DNA from: Patescibacteria group bacterium
GTDB lineage: Bacteria; Patescibacteriota; Patescibacteriia; 2-12-FULL-60-25
DNA: 64,000 nucleotides
Direction of reading: 5' to 3'
NCBI GenBank assembly: GCA_028688515.1
Contig: JAQTXZ010000001.1
Span: forward strand, 248,001-312,000
Of the stretch, positions 31,982-40,882 are shown one piece after another. Made by a program: the position numbers and the translations under genes. Below the pieces are notes generated by a model, which was not told the origin of the DNA, made no database searches, and saw nothing but the letters and a program-made list of their open reading frames with translations. Position 1 is the stretch's first letter. Every line of letters begins with the position of its first letter.

Positions 31982-32644
31982 ATGGAACCGGACATAAAAG
32001 TACAAGCTCATACGGCAGGCGCGGCAAAGGCCATAAAAGGAAGCGGTGAACCGATGGCGGAAGGAGCGTCTAAAATAAAAAAGCCGTCAAAGATTTTTAC
32101 GGATTATTACGGTTCTTTGTTTTTGCTTTTGATTGCGGTTTACGTTGTGTTGGGATTTTTTGTGATCAAACCTAAGATAGACGCAAATAAGGATTTAAAT
32201 TATCAAATAATGTCTACGCAGCAGACATCTGACAACGATCGTTTGTATTTTGACAGCCTAAGCCGTTCTGTTGCAGCCGCTAAAAGCATTGATTCGGAAG
32301 TTTTAAAAAAAGTCGACTTAGCCTTGCCGCGCACTGCCGGAATACCGGATTTGCTGGTGCAATTAAGCGCAGCGGCAGAGCTTAACGGAGTTGCGCTTTC
32401 AAACGTTGTCTTCGAAAATTCGTCCGAGGCGGTTGCCACTCAAACTGCCGGAGAGGTAAAAATCGTCAACGCTACTTTGACTGTTACCGCAAAGGATTAT
32501 GTGACGCTTAAGAAGTTCTTAAGTACCTTGGAGACGAGCCTGAGAATTTTTGACGTACAAACGGTTACTATCTCCGGTTTTGGAGAAGACGGTGTAAGTT
32601 TCAGTGTCCAGCTTAAATCGTATTACTATCCGCCGACTAACTAA
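31982..32644 (+). CDS. pilO: PilO-like assembly protein
   Basis: 220 residues. A short cytoplasmic region is followed by one membrane helix (LFLLLIAVYVVLGFFVI, about 49-65), a coiled coil and a ferredoxin-like domain with the LLVQLSAAAELNGVALS block. It pairs with PilN to align the outer parts of the machine. The start overlaps the pilN end region closely. Confidence 0.82.
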   Translation: MEPDIKVQAHTAGAAKAIKGSGEPMAEGASKIKKPSKIFTDYYGSLFLLLIAVYVVLGFFVIKPKIDANKDLNYQIMSTQQTSDNDRLYFDSLSRSVAAAKSIDSEVLKKVDLALPRTAGIPDLLVQLSAAAELNGVALSNVVFENSSEAVATQTAGEVKIVNATLTVTAKDYVTLKKFLSTLETSLRIFDVQTVTISGFGEDGVSFSVQLKSYYYPPTN

Positions 32645-32648
32645 TCAA

Positions 32649-32735
32649 GCGTGGTACCCGGTACTAGGTACGGAGTCTTGGTTTGCAAGCAACTCAATAA
32701 CCAGGACAATGTACCTAGTACCAAGTACCATTGGA
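32649..32735. repeat. Inverted repeat of GGTACTAGGTAC words
   Basis: gtggtacccggtactaggtac at the left and gtacctagtaccaagtacca at the right enclose about 40 bases. Another variable-arm palindrome placed just before a start codon. Confidence 0.65.
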
Positions 32736-32740
32736 AAAGT

Positions 32741-33184
32741 ATGGAAGAAAAAAATGCATCGCCTTTATTTGCACGAATAATGCTGGGAGTATCCGCATTG
32801 ATCGCTGTTGGCGTTGTGTATTGGTTTTTGTCAAACGCTTTAGCCGCAATCCCGTTGCCGATTTTAGGACCCGCAAGATCTGTGAAGAGTTTTAATCCAA
32901 AAGCTGACGTTTCTAAAAATCCGGTTTTTGGACAACTCGACCAAAACTATTTGTCCGGCGTTCCTGATTTACCTGCCGGCAGAGACAATCCTTTTATTCC
33001 CGCAAATTCCGCAGCCGATTCTACGACGACTCAAATTATTCCGCCCGAGGGCTTGCTTGTGCCGGGTACAAGCGTAAGAATCGTGCCGGCAGAACTCCCG
33101 CCTGTCGAAAATTCGACCGGCACGTCCGCAATTAATGCAGACGCAGCGCCGACATTGGAGTCAGCCACAACAACGGAGCTATGA
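32741..33184 (+). CDS. Single-pass pilus-locus protein in the PilP position
   Basis: 147 residues. One N-terminal membrane helix (MLGVSALIAVGVVYWFL) is followed by a low-complexity extracytoplasmic region rich in Pro, Ala, Thr and Ser with a NPVFGQLDQNYLSG segment. It lacks a recognisable PilP beta domain but occupies that position after pilO. The ATG at 32741 is chosen since upstream codons lie in a repeat. Its TGA overlaps the pilB ATG. Confidence 0.65.
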   Translation: MEEKNASPLFARIMLGVSALIAVGVVYWFLSNALAAIPLPILGPARSVKSFNPKADVSKNPVFGQLDQNYLSGVPDLPAGRDNPFIPANSAADSTTTQIIPPEGLLVPGTSVRIVPAELPPVENSTGTSAINADAAPTLESATTTEL

Positions 33185-34923
33185 ACGATCAAATAATAAA
33201 ATTGCTGCAAAGCCGAGGTTTGTTGAACGAGGATTCCAAACGCAAAGTGGAGGATTTGTTGACGCGCGGCAAAACTCTTGAGCAGGCTGTTGTGGGTGGA
33301 AAATACGTCTCCGAAGTTGATTTTACAAAAACGCAAGCTGAGGCCTTGGGGCTTGCCTTTGTTGATTTGGCAAATACGATAATCGATCCGGAAGTTGTTT
33401 CACTGGTGCCTAAGCAGACTTTGGATAATTTTAAGATTTTGCCTTTAAAATTTGACGGACAGACTCTGGAGGTTGTTTTGCGTGATGCGCAGGATTTTAG
33501 AGCGGTGGAATCTTTGGAGTTTTTGGCGGACGAAAAAGGTTGGAAACTTAAGATTTTATTGGCCACGCCTTCGCAATTTAAAAGATTGAGTAAAAATTTG
33601 CAGGGTTTGAGTACAGAGGTTGAAACGGCGTTGGAACAGGCCAAGGGTAAGTTTGAAAAAACCAAAGAAGAAGAGGGCGGAGTTGCCGGGAACATAGAAG
33701 AAATTATCAAAGGTGCGCCGGTTTCGCGCATTATTTCGATTGTTATGCGCAATGCCGTAGAGGCTGGGGCTTCTGACATTCATATCGAACCGGTGGAAAA
33801 TGAATCGCGTATCCGTTACAGAATCGACGGCGTTTTGCGCACGGCTTTGAGTTTGCCGATTTATGTTCATCCTGCTCTCATTTCGCGCGTTAAAGTTCTT
33901 GCAAATCTAAAGATAGACGAAACGCGCATCCCGCAAGATGGGCGCATTACGCAAAGCATTAACGGCAAAAAGATTGATTTTCGCATCTCTACGCTTCCGG
34001 TGGTTGATCACGAAAAGGTGGTTATGCGTATTTTGGACACCACAGCAGGTGCGCCGACGCTGGAGAATCTCGGCTTTAGAAAAGAGTATATAGATATAAT
34101 GAAGGAAGAAATTAAAAAACCGCACGGCATGTTCCTTATCACCGGTCCTACCGGCTCCGGTAAATCCACGACTTTGTTTGCGGCTTTGAGCACCTTGAAT
34201 GCCGATGGCGTTAACATTTCCACGTTGGAAGATCCTGTCGAATATTTTATTTCGGGAGTCAATCAGTCGCAGATAAGACCGGAGATTGGTTATACTTTTG
34301 CAACGGGCCTTCGCGCTTTGTTGCGTCAAGATCCTAACGTGGTGATGGTTGGAGAAATTCGTGACAGGGAAACTGCGGAGTTGGCGATCCATGCGTCATT
34401 GACTGGCCACTTGATTTTTTCGACGTTGCACACGAACGACGTTTATGGTCTTGTGCCGCGTTTGATCGACATGCAGATTCAGCCTTTTCTTTTGGCTGCA
34501 ACTTTAAATCTTGGCGTAGCGCAGCGTTTGGCGCGTAAAATTTGCGAAAGCTGTAAAACGGATCAAGAAGTGGCGCCCGAGGTTATGGTACAGATGCAGT
34601 CCGAACTTAAAACGATTCCAAAAAAATATATTGCGGCCGAGATGGATTTTGATCAGCCGATCAAGTTTTATCATGGCGCCGGTTGCAATAAATGCGGTAA
34701 TACGGGATATTCCGGACGTACTGCGGCGGCAGAGCTGTTTCAATTCACTCCGCAAGCTCAAAAACTGGTAGAAGAAGGTTTTCCGGCCGATAAATTTAAA
34801 ATTGAATTCGAACGACAAGAGATGATGACCTTGCGTCAGGATTTGATTCTTAAGGCCGTTGAGGGTAAAACTACGCTGGAAGAGGTTTTGCGTCTTAGCC
34901 AGCAAGCCGCCGAGACGGAGTAA
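33181..34923 (+). CDS. pilB: Type IV pilus extension ATPase PilB
   Basis: 580 residues. An N-terminal MshEN-type domain covers about residues 1-150. The ATPase core has ASDIHIEP, Walker A GPTGSGKST, the Asp box LEDPVEYF, Walker B GEIRDRETAE and the HTND His box. A four-cysteine zinc module (CESC ... CNKCGNTGYSGR) is in the C-terminal part. This hexamer powers pilin polymerisation. No PilT retraction ATPase is in the window. The ATG overlaps the previous stop (ATGA). Confidence 0.95.
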   Translation: MNDQIIKLLQSRGLLNEDSKRKVEDLLTRGKTLEQAVVGGKYVSEVDFTKTQAEALGLAFVDLANTIIDPEVVSLVPKQTLDNFKILPLKFDGQTLEVVLRDAQDFRAVESLEFLADEKGWKLKILLATPSQFKRLSKNLQGLSTEVETALEQAKGKFEKTKEEEGGVAGNIEEIIKGAPVSRIISIVMRNAVEAGASDIHIEPVENESRIRYRIDGVLRTALSLPIYVHPALISRVKVLANLKIDETRIPQDGRITQSINGKKIDFRISTLPVVDHEKVVMRILDTTAGAPTLENLGFRKEYIDIMKEEIKKPHGMFLITGPTGSGKSTTLFAALSTLNADGVNISTLEDPVEYFISGVNQSQIRPEIGYTFATGLRALLRQDPNVVMVGEIRDRETAELAIHASLTGHLIFSTLHTNDVYGLVPRLIDMQIQPFLLAATLNLGVAQRLARKICESCKTDQEVAPEVMVQMQSELKTIPKKYIAAEMDFDQPIKFYHGAGCNKCGNTGYSGRTAAAELFQFTPQAQKLVEEGFPADKFKIEFERQEMMTLRQDLILKAVEGKTTLEEVLRLSQQAAETE

Positions 34924-34933
34924 CTGTTGATTT

Positions 34934-35045
34934 GTCATTGCGAGGGAAGTCGGAGCGACGAAGCAATCTTCGGGTTGATCGGCTGGCGAGGCGTTAGTCG
35001 GACAGGAGATTGCCGCGCTCCGTCGGACTACGCTCGCAATGACAG
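34934..35045. repeat. Dispersed palindrome (TGTCATTGCGAGG...CGCAATGACAG)
   Basis: Ends TGTCATTGCGAGGGAAGTCG and TCGGACTACGCTCGCAATGACAG. A second full copy is at 39507-39615 in the same locus and partial copies at 4036, 22742 and 48711. Confidence 0.78.
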
Positions 35046-35052
35046 ATAGAAT

Positions 35053-35427
35053 ATGAATCAAACTCAAGTATTGTTAATTGAAGAGGATGATTTTCTGGCA
35101 CGCATCTATGCTCAAAAACTGGAGAGCGAGGGTTTTGATGTTACTGCTGCAATGAGCGGCGAAGAGGGGATTCGTTTGGCTTTAAGACAACCGCCGGCGT
35201 GCATCTTGCTCTCGATCATGCTGCCCGGCATGGACGGATACGAAACGCTGGAAACAATAAAAGCAGAACCGACGCTTGCTCAAGTTCCCGTCATCATAGT
35301 TTCGCAGCTCGGGCAAAGAGAGGATATAGAAAAGGCAAAGAGTCTCGGCGTCGCGGGGTATCTTATTAAAGCGCATGCTTCGCCAATGGACGTCGTTAAG
35401 AAAGTTAGAGAGGTGATTAATAATTAA
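35053..35427 (+). CDS. CheY-like receiver protein lacking the phosphoacceptor Asp
   Basis: 124 residues, one receiver domain. The acidic pocket (EEDD, residues 10-13), the Thr/Ser switch residue (S84 in IIVSQLG) and the conserved Lys (K106 in GYLIKAH) are present, but the usual LLDIMLPG is LLSIMLPG, so residue 54 is Ser (TCG) instead of Asp. It should not be phosphorylated in the normal way and may act as a constitutive or protein-binding pseudo-receiver. It lies between pilB and pilC, which points to control of pilus assembly. Confidence 0.85.
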   Translation: MNQTQVLLIEEDDFLARIYAQKLESEGFDVTAAMSGEEGIRLALRQPPACILLSIMLPGMDGYETLETIKAEPTLAQVPVIIVSQLGQREDIEKAKSLGVAGYLIKAHASPMDVVKKVREVINN

Positions 35428-35493
35428 GAATTAAGAATGTAGGATTTATCACATTAATTCATAATTCAAAATTCTTAATTCATAATTCCAAAA
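35424..35493. repeat. AATTAAGAAT / ATTCTTAATT inverted quasi-repeat
   Basis: Left arm aataattaagaattaagaat, right arm aattcaaaattcttaattca, with aattaattcat words in the centre. It forms the last codons of the receiver gene and ends just before pilC. Confidence 0.7.
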
Positions 35494-35495
35494 TC

Positions 35496-36707
35496 ATGTT
35501 GTCATTCAAGTATCAAGTCAGAGCTACCGACGGACGATTGCAGTCCGGCATGGTTGAGGCTGCATCGCAAGAAGATGCTACGAACGCACTTTTGGAGCGC
35601 GATATGCAAGTACTTTCTCTGCAGCCGTATCGCGGCGCAGAAGCGTCCGTGCAGGCTTTGACGCGCTGGTTAAATAGAATCACGTCGAAAGACTTGGTGG
35701 CCGGCATCCGCATGCTTTCGGTTATGGTTTCAGCTTCGGTTCCCATCACGGATTCCGTGCGCAACATTTCGAAGCAAAGCAAAAATCCTTATTTTAAATT
35801 CATCTTGCAGGACATTGCCAATGAAATCGAAGGAGGCGCCAGATTTTCCGATGCTTTGGACAGATATCCAAAAGTTTTTTCGCAGTTTTTCATCAATATG
35901 GTCAGGTCTGGAGAGACGACGGGTCAGCTTGCAGAAGTTTTGAATTATCTCGCAGATCAGCAAGAGAAGGATTATGAAATGATGTCCAAACTGCGCGGCG
36001 CCATGATTTATCCGGCGGTGATACTTTCCAGCATGACAATCGCAGGTTTTGTGATGATGGTTTATGTTGTTCCAAAAATGACGGAAGTCTTAACAGAGTC
36101 GAACGTCGAACTGCCGCTATCTACAAAGATACTTATTGGCACATCGTCCGTCATGTCTAATTATTGGTGGCTGATAATACTTGGCGTTGCGGCTTTTGCC
36201 ACGGCCTTCGCATATTGGATAAAAACAGATTACGGTCGATTATTGTGGGATGGCGCCAAACTGAAAATACCAATTGTAGGAAAACTTTTACGTGAGATGT
36301 ATATCACTCGTTTCTGCCAGGCGATGTCCACTCTCATGAAAGGCGGAGTCACGATGGTGCAGGCGCTCGAGATCGCATCTGCTGTTATGGGAAATGCAGT
36401 TTGGAAAAAACTCGTGCTGGAAACTATCCAAGAAGTGAATGATGGAAACTCGATGGTCACTGCCTTGCAACGGGATAAATCCGTTCCGCTCATGGCCGTG
36501 CAGATGTTATCGGTCGGCGAAGAAACTGGCAAACTGGAAGAGGTTTTGCACAGGGTTGGTGATTTTTACAGCCGCAGCGTGGCCAATATGACTGCCAATA
36601 TGATGACGTTAATCGAGCCTTTGATTATGATAGCGCTTGGTCTTGCTGTCGGCGTTATGGTCTCTGCGATCATGATCCCGATGTATAATCTCTCGTCTGC
36701 GGTTTAA
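35496..36707 (+). CDS. pilC: Type IV pilus inner-membrane platform protein PilC
   Basis: 403 residues with two GspF/PilC domains (about 65-190 and 270-395) and three membrane helices. Conserved segments include GARFSDALDRYPKVFSQFF, MVRSGETTGQL and, in the second half, LSVGEETGKLEEVL. PilC is the rotor platform that couples PilB to pilin insertion. Confidence 0.94.
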   Translation: MLSFKYQVRATDGRLQSGMVEAASQEDATNALLERDMQVLSLQPYRGAEASVQALTRWLNRITSKDLVAGIRMLSVMVSASVPITDSVRNISKQSKNPYFKFILQDIANEIEGGARFSDALDRYPKVFSQFFINMVRSGETTGQLAEVLNYLADQQEKDYEMMSKLRGAMIYPAVILSSMTIAGFVMMVYVVPKMTEVLTESNVELPLSTKILIGTSSVMSNYWWLIILGVAAFATAFAYWIKTDYGRLLWDGAKLKIPIVGKLLREMYITRFCQAMSTLMKGGVTMVQALEIASAVMGNAVWKKLVLETIQEVNDGNSMVTALQRDKSVPLMAVQMLSVGEETGKLEEVLHRVGDFYSRSVANMTANMMTLIEPLIMIALGLAVGVMVSAIMIPMYNLSSAV

Positions 36708-36712
36708 TAGTG

Positions 36713-36721
36713 TGCTATAAT
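36713..36721 (+). promoter_or_regulatory. Extended -10 promoter of the major prepilin
   Basis: TGCTATAAT, a perfect extended -10, 42 bases before the ATG at 36764, giving an AT-rich leader of about 35 bases. Confidence 0.7.
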
Positions 36722-36763
36722 TATACATAACTAACTTATTCATTTTCATTCGTGTACATTTAT

Positions 36764-37258
36764 ATGAAAACCAAAAAAGGTTTTACGCTCATTGAGCTTT
36801 TGGTGGTCGTCGCCATCATCGGCTTGCTCGCCACTTTAGGCGTCATCGCTTTCCGCAATGCTCAGCAGAAAGCTAGAGATACAAAGCGCTTGGGTGATAT
36901 GCGTGCCGTTCTTGCGGCTTACGCGACTGCTAATAACGAAGGCACGTTCGCTTTGTGTAATTCAACATGCGCAGCAGCTCCGATTTCGGGTTCGTTGGTC
37001 AGTGCTTCCAGGATTTGTGATAAATGCGGAGCCGGCGGTGTGGCTGACAGCTCATTGATTAATCTTAGTGTTATAAACGATCCGTTGACTTCCGGTGCAG
37101 TGGCCTGCAATGGTGTGCTGACGGCTTGTAATTACGCTTACAACGGAGTTCCGACTCTTGAGAGTTTTAATATAAGGTTTATCAGCGAGCAGGATTCTGT
37201 ACAGGGCCTTTCAGCCGGCAAACAGCATTCTGCCAACCAAAACGGCGTGGTTAACTAA
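36764..37258 (+). CDS. Type IV prepilin, likely major pilin
   Basis: 164 residues. A six-residue basic leader ends MKTKKG, followed by the class III signal FTLIELLVVVAIIG with Glu5 of the mature pilin. The hydrophobic helix runs on into RDTKRLGDMRAVLAAY. The globular part contains four or more cysteines (CNSTC, CDKC, later Cys pairs) that could form disulfides, matching the DsbA-like proteins at 49.5-51.1 kb. It has its own promoter and a strong terminator, consistent with high expression. Processing would be by the PilD at 38067. Confidence 0.9.
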   Translation: MKTKKGFTLIELLVVVAIIGLLATLGVIAFRNAQQKARDTKRLGDMRAVLAAYATANNEGTFALCNSTCAAAPISGSLVSASRICDKCGAGGVADSSLINLSVINDPLTSGAVACNGVLTACNYAYNGVPTLESFNIRFISEQDSVQGLSAGKQHSANQNGVVN

Positions 37259-37280
37259 CAGTCAGTCTCAACAATCGAAA

Positions 37281-37303
37281 AAGACGCCCTTCTGGGCGTC
37301 TTT
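37281..37303 (+). terminator. Terminator after the major prepilin
   Basis: GACGCCC, loop TTCT, GGGCGTC, TTT. Confidence 0.83.
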
Positions 37304-37334
37304 GGTTTGTCAGTGGTGCCACCGCCCTCTGTCA

Positions 37335-37473
37335 GAACCCCCTCGCCCTTCGGGCACTCCACCTCAATGTGAGGGAGGAGAGTCCGAGTCCGAGTCGGAA
37401 ACTCAAAACTAAATAACTACTCTCCTCCTTGCGAAGGAGGAGCGGCGAGCGCGGAGCGAGCCGAGGTGGTAGA
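37335..37473. repeat. 139-base dispersed repeat, copy 1
   Basis: gaaccccctcgcccttcggg ... ctccttgcgaaggaggagcg ... gagccgaggtggtaga. The reverse complement of 60722-60860 matches it over the full length with only scattered differences. Confidence 0.85.
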
Positions 37474-37531
37474 CGGACGGCATAGCTATCGTGATGCCTA
37501 TGTACGCGATGTACGTCGTGTACGCCCGATG

Positions 37532-37540
37532 TGTTATAAT
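37532..37540 (+). promoter_or_regulatory. Extended -10 promoter of the second prepilin
   Basis: TGTTATAAT ends eight bases before the ATG at 37549. Preceded by gtacgcgatgtacgtcgtgtacg quasi-repeats. Confidence 0.68.
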
Positions 37541-37548
37541 ACCCTCGT

Positions 37549-38013
37549 ATGAATCTTCGTTCCAAGTCCGGGTTTACAATACCGGAATTGTTGATAGCTT
37601 TGTTGATAGTCGGTTTGCTTGGTGCATTGGCCATGTACGCAATCAACGTACAAAGAGCGACGACGCGAGACGCCAAAAGAATCTCTGACGTAAGCGTTAT
37701 GAGGGCGGCGCTTAGTCAGTACTGGTTACAGCAGGCGACTTATCCGCTTTCAGAAGGCGTGTATCTTGGACAGCCCGGACAGCGTGCGGAGAGATTGGCC
37801 GGCGACGGTCTTGCGAGTTTGGATGATGTTACTCAGCCTATTTATCTTGATGCTTTTCCGGTTGGCCCAAAGTCAAATGAGTACTACGGTTATCGTGCAA
37901 CCGAGAACGGTTACAGTCTTTTGTTTAACACCGAACGCACCACTGCTTACGGCCCCGCCGGCACTTATTATGCTCATTCTACGGGCGTTGATCGGTTGGA
38001 TGAAACCAAATAA
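37549..38013 (+). CDS. Type IV prepilin-like protein
   Basis: 154 residues. Leader MNLRSKSG is followed by FTIPELLIALLIVGLLG, the prepilin signal with Glu5. After the helix come RDAKRISDVSVMRAALSQYW and a GspG-like C-terminal region (YPLSEGVYLG, YYGYRATENGYSLLF). It resembles GspG/PilE-type minor pilins. Ends in a LDETK tail just before an aattttgaattttg repeat. Confidence 0.86.
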   Translation: MNLRSKSGFTIPELLIALLIVGLLGALAMYAINVQRATTRDAKRISDVSVMRAALSQYWLQQATYPLSEGVYLGQPGQRAERLAGDGLASLDDVTQPIYLDAFPVGPKSNEYYGYRATENGYSLLFNTERTTAYGPAGTYYAHSTGVDRLDETK

Positions 38014-38062
38014 CTTAATTCAAACTTTTTGAATTTTGCTTTTTGAATTTTGAATTACCAAG
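38012..38062. repeat. aacttaattcaaactttttgaatttt quasi-repeat
   Basis: Words aattcaaa, tttgaatttt and tttgaattttg between the prepilin and pilD. An apparent N-terminal extension of PilD is read from it. Confidence 0.55.
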
Positions 38063-38066
38063 TAAG

Positions 38067-38864
38067 ATGTTCATCTCCATTTTTATTCTCTTGCTCTTAG
38101 CTGCCGTCATCGGCGCTGTCTTTGGGTCTTTTGCCAACGTGGTTGCAATCAGAACGCATGACGAATCTAGTCTGTGGGGACGCTCGCATTGCATGGAGTG
38201 CAAGATTCCGCTCAAAGCGCGTCATCTTGTGCCGATTGCATCTTATCTGATTCAGCGCGGTAAATGCGCGCAATGCGGAAAGCACATTCATATACAATAT
38301 CCTTTGGTAGAAGTTGCAGGCGCTTTGATTGCGATCATTGCAGTCGCGAGACATATCCCGCTGCAAGGCCAGTGGCAATGGATCGCTTTTGAGTTTTTAT
38401 TTGGCATGGCTTTGCTTATATTTGTCGTCATGGATGCCAGATGGATGGAATTGCCGGTAGAGATGATGGTTGGTGCAGGAGTCGTTTTTTCGTTATGGAA
38501 CATGCTGCTTAGAGTCTCATCCGGAGAATCGGTTGCTGTCGTCGCTTGGTCTCACGCCGTTGGCTTTAGCGTGGCGACAATGTTTTTTTTGCTGCAATGG
38601 ATGGTTTCGCGCAAGCGTTGGATTGGATCCGGCGATGTTTGGCTTGGAGCGATTCTTGGAGGTATTTTAGGTTGGCCGAGCGTTGGCATGGCAGTCTATT
38701 TTGCGTACATTTTTGGCGGCACTGCTGCGATAGTGCTTTTAATCAGCGGCAGACTCAAACCCGGTACTCGCGTGCCATTTGCTCCGGCTTTGGCTGCAGG
38801 CGCAATCGCGGCCGTTTGGTGGACGCCGTGGTTGATGGCATGGCTTGCTTATGCATTCGCTTAA
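38067..38864 (+). CDS. pilD: Prepilin peptidase/N-methyltransferase PilD
   Basis: 265 residues with about seven or eight membrane helices. The N-terminal GSFANVVAIR segment is followed by a zinc-type CMEC...CAQC pair (CMECKIP, CAQCGK) in the first cytoplasmic loop. The two aspartates of the protease site lie in MDARWMELP and IGSGDVWLGA. It cleaves prepilin leaders and methylates the new N-terminus. The 3' end overlaps the next pseudopilin by 14 bases. Confidence 0.92.
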   Translation: MFISIFILLLLAAVIGAVFGSFANVVAIRTHDESSLWGRSHCMECKIPLKARHLVPIASYLIQRGKCAQCGKHIHIQYPLVEVAGALIAIIAVARHIPLQGQWQWIAFEFLFGMALLIFVVMDARWMELPVEMMVGAGVVFSLWNMLLRVSSGESVAVVAWSHAVGFSVATMFFLLQWMVSRKRWIGSGDVWLGAILGGILGWPSVGMAVYFAYIFGGTAAIVLLISGRLKPGTRVPFAPALAAGAIAAVWWTPWLMAWLAYAFA

Positions 38865-39495
38865 ACCCGCATTCACTTTGCCGGAGATGCTGGTCAGCGT
38901 CGCTGTCATGGGCGTTCTGGCTGTGATTGTGATGAGCAATTTAAACTCCGGTAAGCAAACGGAAGAGTTGCGCACTGCCGCAAATCAACTTGTTGCAGAT
39001 ATTCGCAGCATGCAAGCCAGGGCATTGGCCGCAGGCGAAGTCAAAGCCTGTCCTAAGGCGGACGGCAAGATGGCTATTTGCGAGGATTCGACCGCAGTGT
39101 GTCTTCTACCGGCAAATTGCATAGGCCATGTCCCTTCGTCTTTCGGCATCCACGCATCTACGACAAATACGGGTTATATATTGTTTGCGGAAGAAGAACC
39201 GTCCAAGGCCGACTTTAAATATTCCGGCCAAGACGAAACTTTGATCGCAAGAACTTTATTGCAAGGTTCGTCACAGAATGTTGTCATTCAAAACATTTAT
39301 TCAGATAAACCGGCGGTCGGATTTGCGGTATCGATCGGCGATATATGTTTCACCAGACAGAATGGCGTTACCCGGATGTTCGATGGCACGACGGAACCGG
39401 ACGTGATAACGATCAGACTAAAACAAAAGCAGTCAAATGTAACTAAAGATGTTGTGGTCAATAGAATAACAGGGAGAGTGTCGATAGAGAATTAA
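38851..39495 (+). CDS. GspH-like minor pseudopilin
   Basis: About 214 residues. Leader MHSLKPA then FTLPEMLVSVAVMGVL, with Glu5. The body has the GspH/FimT pattern (QLVADIRSMQARALAAGE), several cysteines (ACPKADG, CEDSTAVC, CIG) and beta strands. It begins inside the pilD end, showing translational coupling. Confidence 0.84.
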   Translation: MHSLKPAFTLPEMLVSVAVMGVLAVIVMSNLNSGKQTEELRTAANQLVADIRSMQARALAAGEVKACPKADGKMAICEDSTAVCLLPANCIGHVPSSFGIHASTTNTGYILFAEEEPSKADFKYSGQDETLIARTLLQGSSQNVVIQNIYSDKPAVGFAVSIGDICFTRQNGVTRMFDGTTEPDVITIRLKQKQSNVTKDVVVNRITGRVSIEN

Positions 39496-39506
39496 CTTTC
39501 ATTATT

Positions 39507-39615
39507 GTCATTGCGAGGGAAGTCGGAGCGACGAAGCAATCTTCGAGTTGATACAGCTAGCGAGACGTTGGTAGGACAGGAGATTGCCACGTCGTCGGAC
39601 TCCTCGCGATGACAA
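39507..39615. repeat. Dispersed palindrome (GTCATTGCGAGG...CGATGACA), copy 2
   Basis: Nearly the same sequence as 34934-35045, with cgaagcaatcttc and ggagattgcc landmarks, here slightly degraded at the right end. Confidence 0.75.
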
Positions 39616-39621
39616 AGTAGT

Positions 39622-40239
39622 ATGCATATGAAGCTCAAAGGTCAAACCTTGGTCGAAATGCTGGTGGTGATATTTATCATCGGAATTTCGCTGTATGCGG
39701 TTGTGACTTTAATTATTTTTAATGTCGGCCTGCAAGAGCAAGATGCTGATCAGACTGTCGCCATGAATTTGGCGCGCGAGGGTTTGGAGTTTGTGCAAAA
39801 TAAAAGAGATTCGAATTGGCTGGCTGCAAAAGCATTCAGTTATGGTATTTTAGATCAAGCTCCCGCTGATTGCACCGCCGTTCCGGCATGGGACGGATCG
39901 ACTGCCGTGCCAAATCCATTCTTTGATTTTACGCCAAACACAATAGTAGCTTCACGTGTTTACAAGGCCACGACAGGCCCGGCGCTCGGCGTTTATACGA
40001 ACAAGGCAACGACGTCCACGACGGATTTTTACCGCTTGCTTACTTTTGCGTCCATCTGTCAGGATCCCAATAATCCGAGTAACAAAGCTCCCGCTGATAA
40101 CGTCTGCGTCTGTCCTCCCGTCGGTAAACCGACATACACGCAGCTGGTCGGTATCCGCGCCAAAGCCGATATTCAGTGGTTTCGCAAAGGCAAACAAAAG
40201 AACTTGACCATTTACGGAGATTTTTATGACTGGCGTTGA
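39622..40239 (+). CDS. PilV-like minor pseudopilin
   Basis: 205 residues. Leader ends KLKG, then QTLVEMLVVIFIIGISLYAVV with Glu5 in place; Gln replaces the usual Phe1. The start may be either ATG at 39622 or 39628. The helix continues into NLAREGLEFVQNKRDSNW, a common PilV/PilX feature. The last 14 bases overlap the next pseudopilin. Confidence 0.82.
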   Translation: MHMKLKGQTLVEMLVVIFIIGISLYAVVTLIIFNVGLQEQDADQTVAMNLAREGLEFVQNKRDSNWLAAKAFSYGILDQAPADCTAVPAWDGSTAVPNPFFDFTPNTIVASRVYKATTGPALGVYTNKATTSTTDFYRLLTFASICQDPNNPSNKAPADNVCVCPPVGKPTYTQLVGIRAKADIQWFRKGKQKNLTIYGDFYDWR

Positions 40240-40882
40240 GAAAAAATCGTATAACGTACAACGTACGGCGTACAACGTGGTACGGAATCGAAATTCGAGA
40301 TTCGCCAAGGGTTTTACCGTCGTTGAGCTTTTGGTGGTGATGGTTTTGTTTTCAATCTCGATCACGATTCTGACGCAGACCTATATCACTTTTATCCGTC
40401 TTTCTCATCGTACGGGCAATGCCGCGACTTTGCAGCAGGACATGCGATTTACGTTCGAATACATGACTCGCAATTTGCGAAATATTCCGATTGATTATCC
40501 GGCATTGCCAAAAACTTTGGACAACACCACTTCCACATTGCGCCTAAAAGATCCGAGTCAAACCGATGCGTGGATCCTGACCAAAACTCTCGCGGGTGAT
40601 GCGCGTTGCGGAGACGCGCCGGACGTTTCCTGTCTTGTCGTTTCAACCGATGGCGGCTTCAACTGGGCGCCGGTGACGTCCAAGCACGTGAACGTCGAAA
40701 CTTTTAAAGTTTTAATTCGTCCCATGGCAACTCCATTTGCTTTGTCCGGCAATGATTATACGAGCGATCAGCAGCCTTTCGTGACCGTACAGATGAGGTT
40801 GAGTTACATAACCAAAGTGGAAAAAGAAAAAGTCAACTTGACCGCTCAAACCACGATATCATCCAGAGTTTATGTCAGATAA
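40226..40882 (+). CDS. PilW-like minor pseudopilin with repeat-derived leader
   Basis: 218 residues. The prepilin site AKG-FTVVELLVVMVLF comes only after a 28-residue leader, much longer than the 6-8 residues of its neighbours. The extra leader (YNVQRTAYNVV) is read from a gtacaacgta repeat that also occurs in frame in ligA. The body has RFTFEYMTRNLRNI and beta strands typical of PilW/GspJ. The gene overlaps both neighbours. Confidence 0.82.
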   Translation: MTGVEKKSYNVQRTAYNVVRNRNSRFAKGFTVVELLVVMVLFSISITILTQTYITFIRLSHRTGNAATLQQDMRFTFEYMTRNLRNIPIDYPALPKTLDNTTSTLRLKDPSQTDAWILTKTLAGDARCGDAPDVSCLVVSTDGGFNWAPVTSKHVNVETFKVLIRPMATPFALSGNDYTSDQQPFVTVQMRLSYITKVEKEKVNLTAQTTISSRVYVR

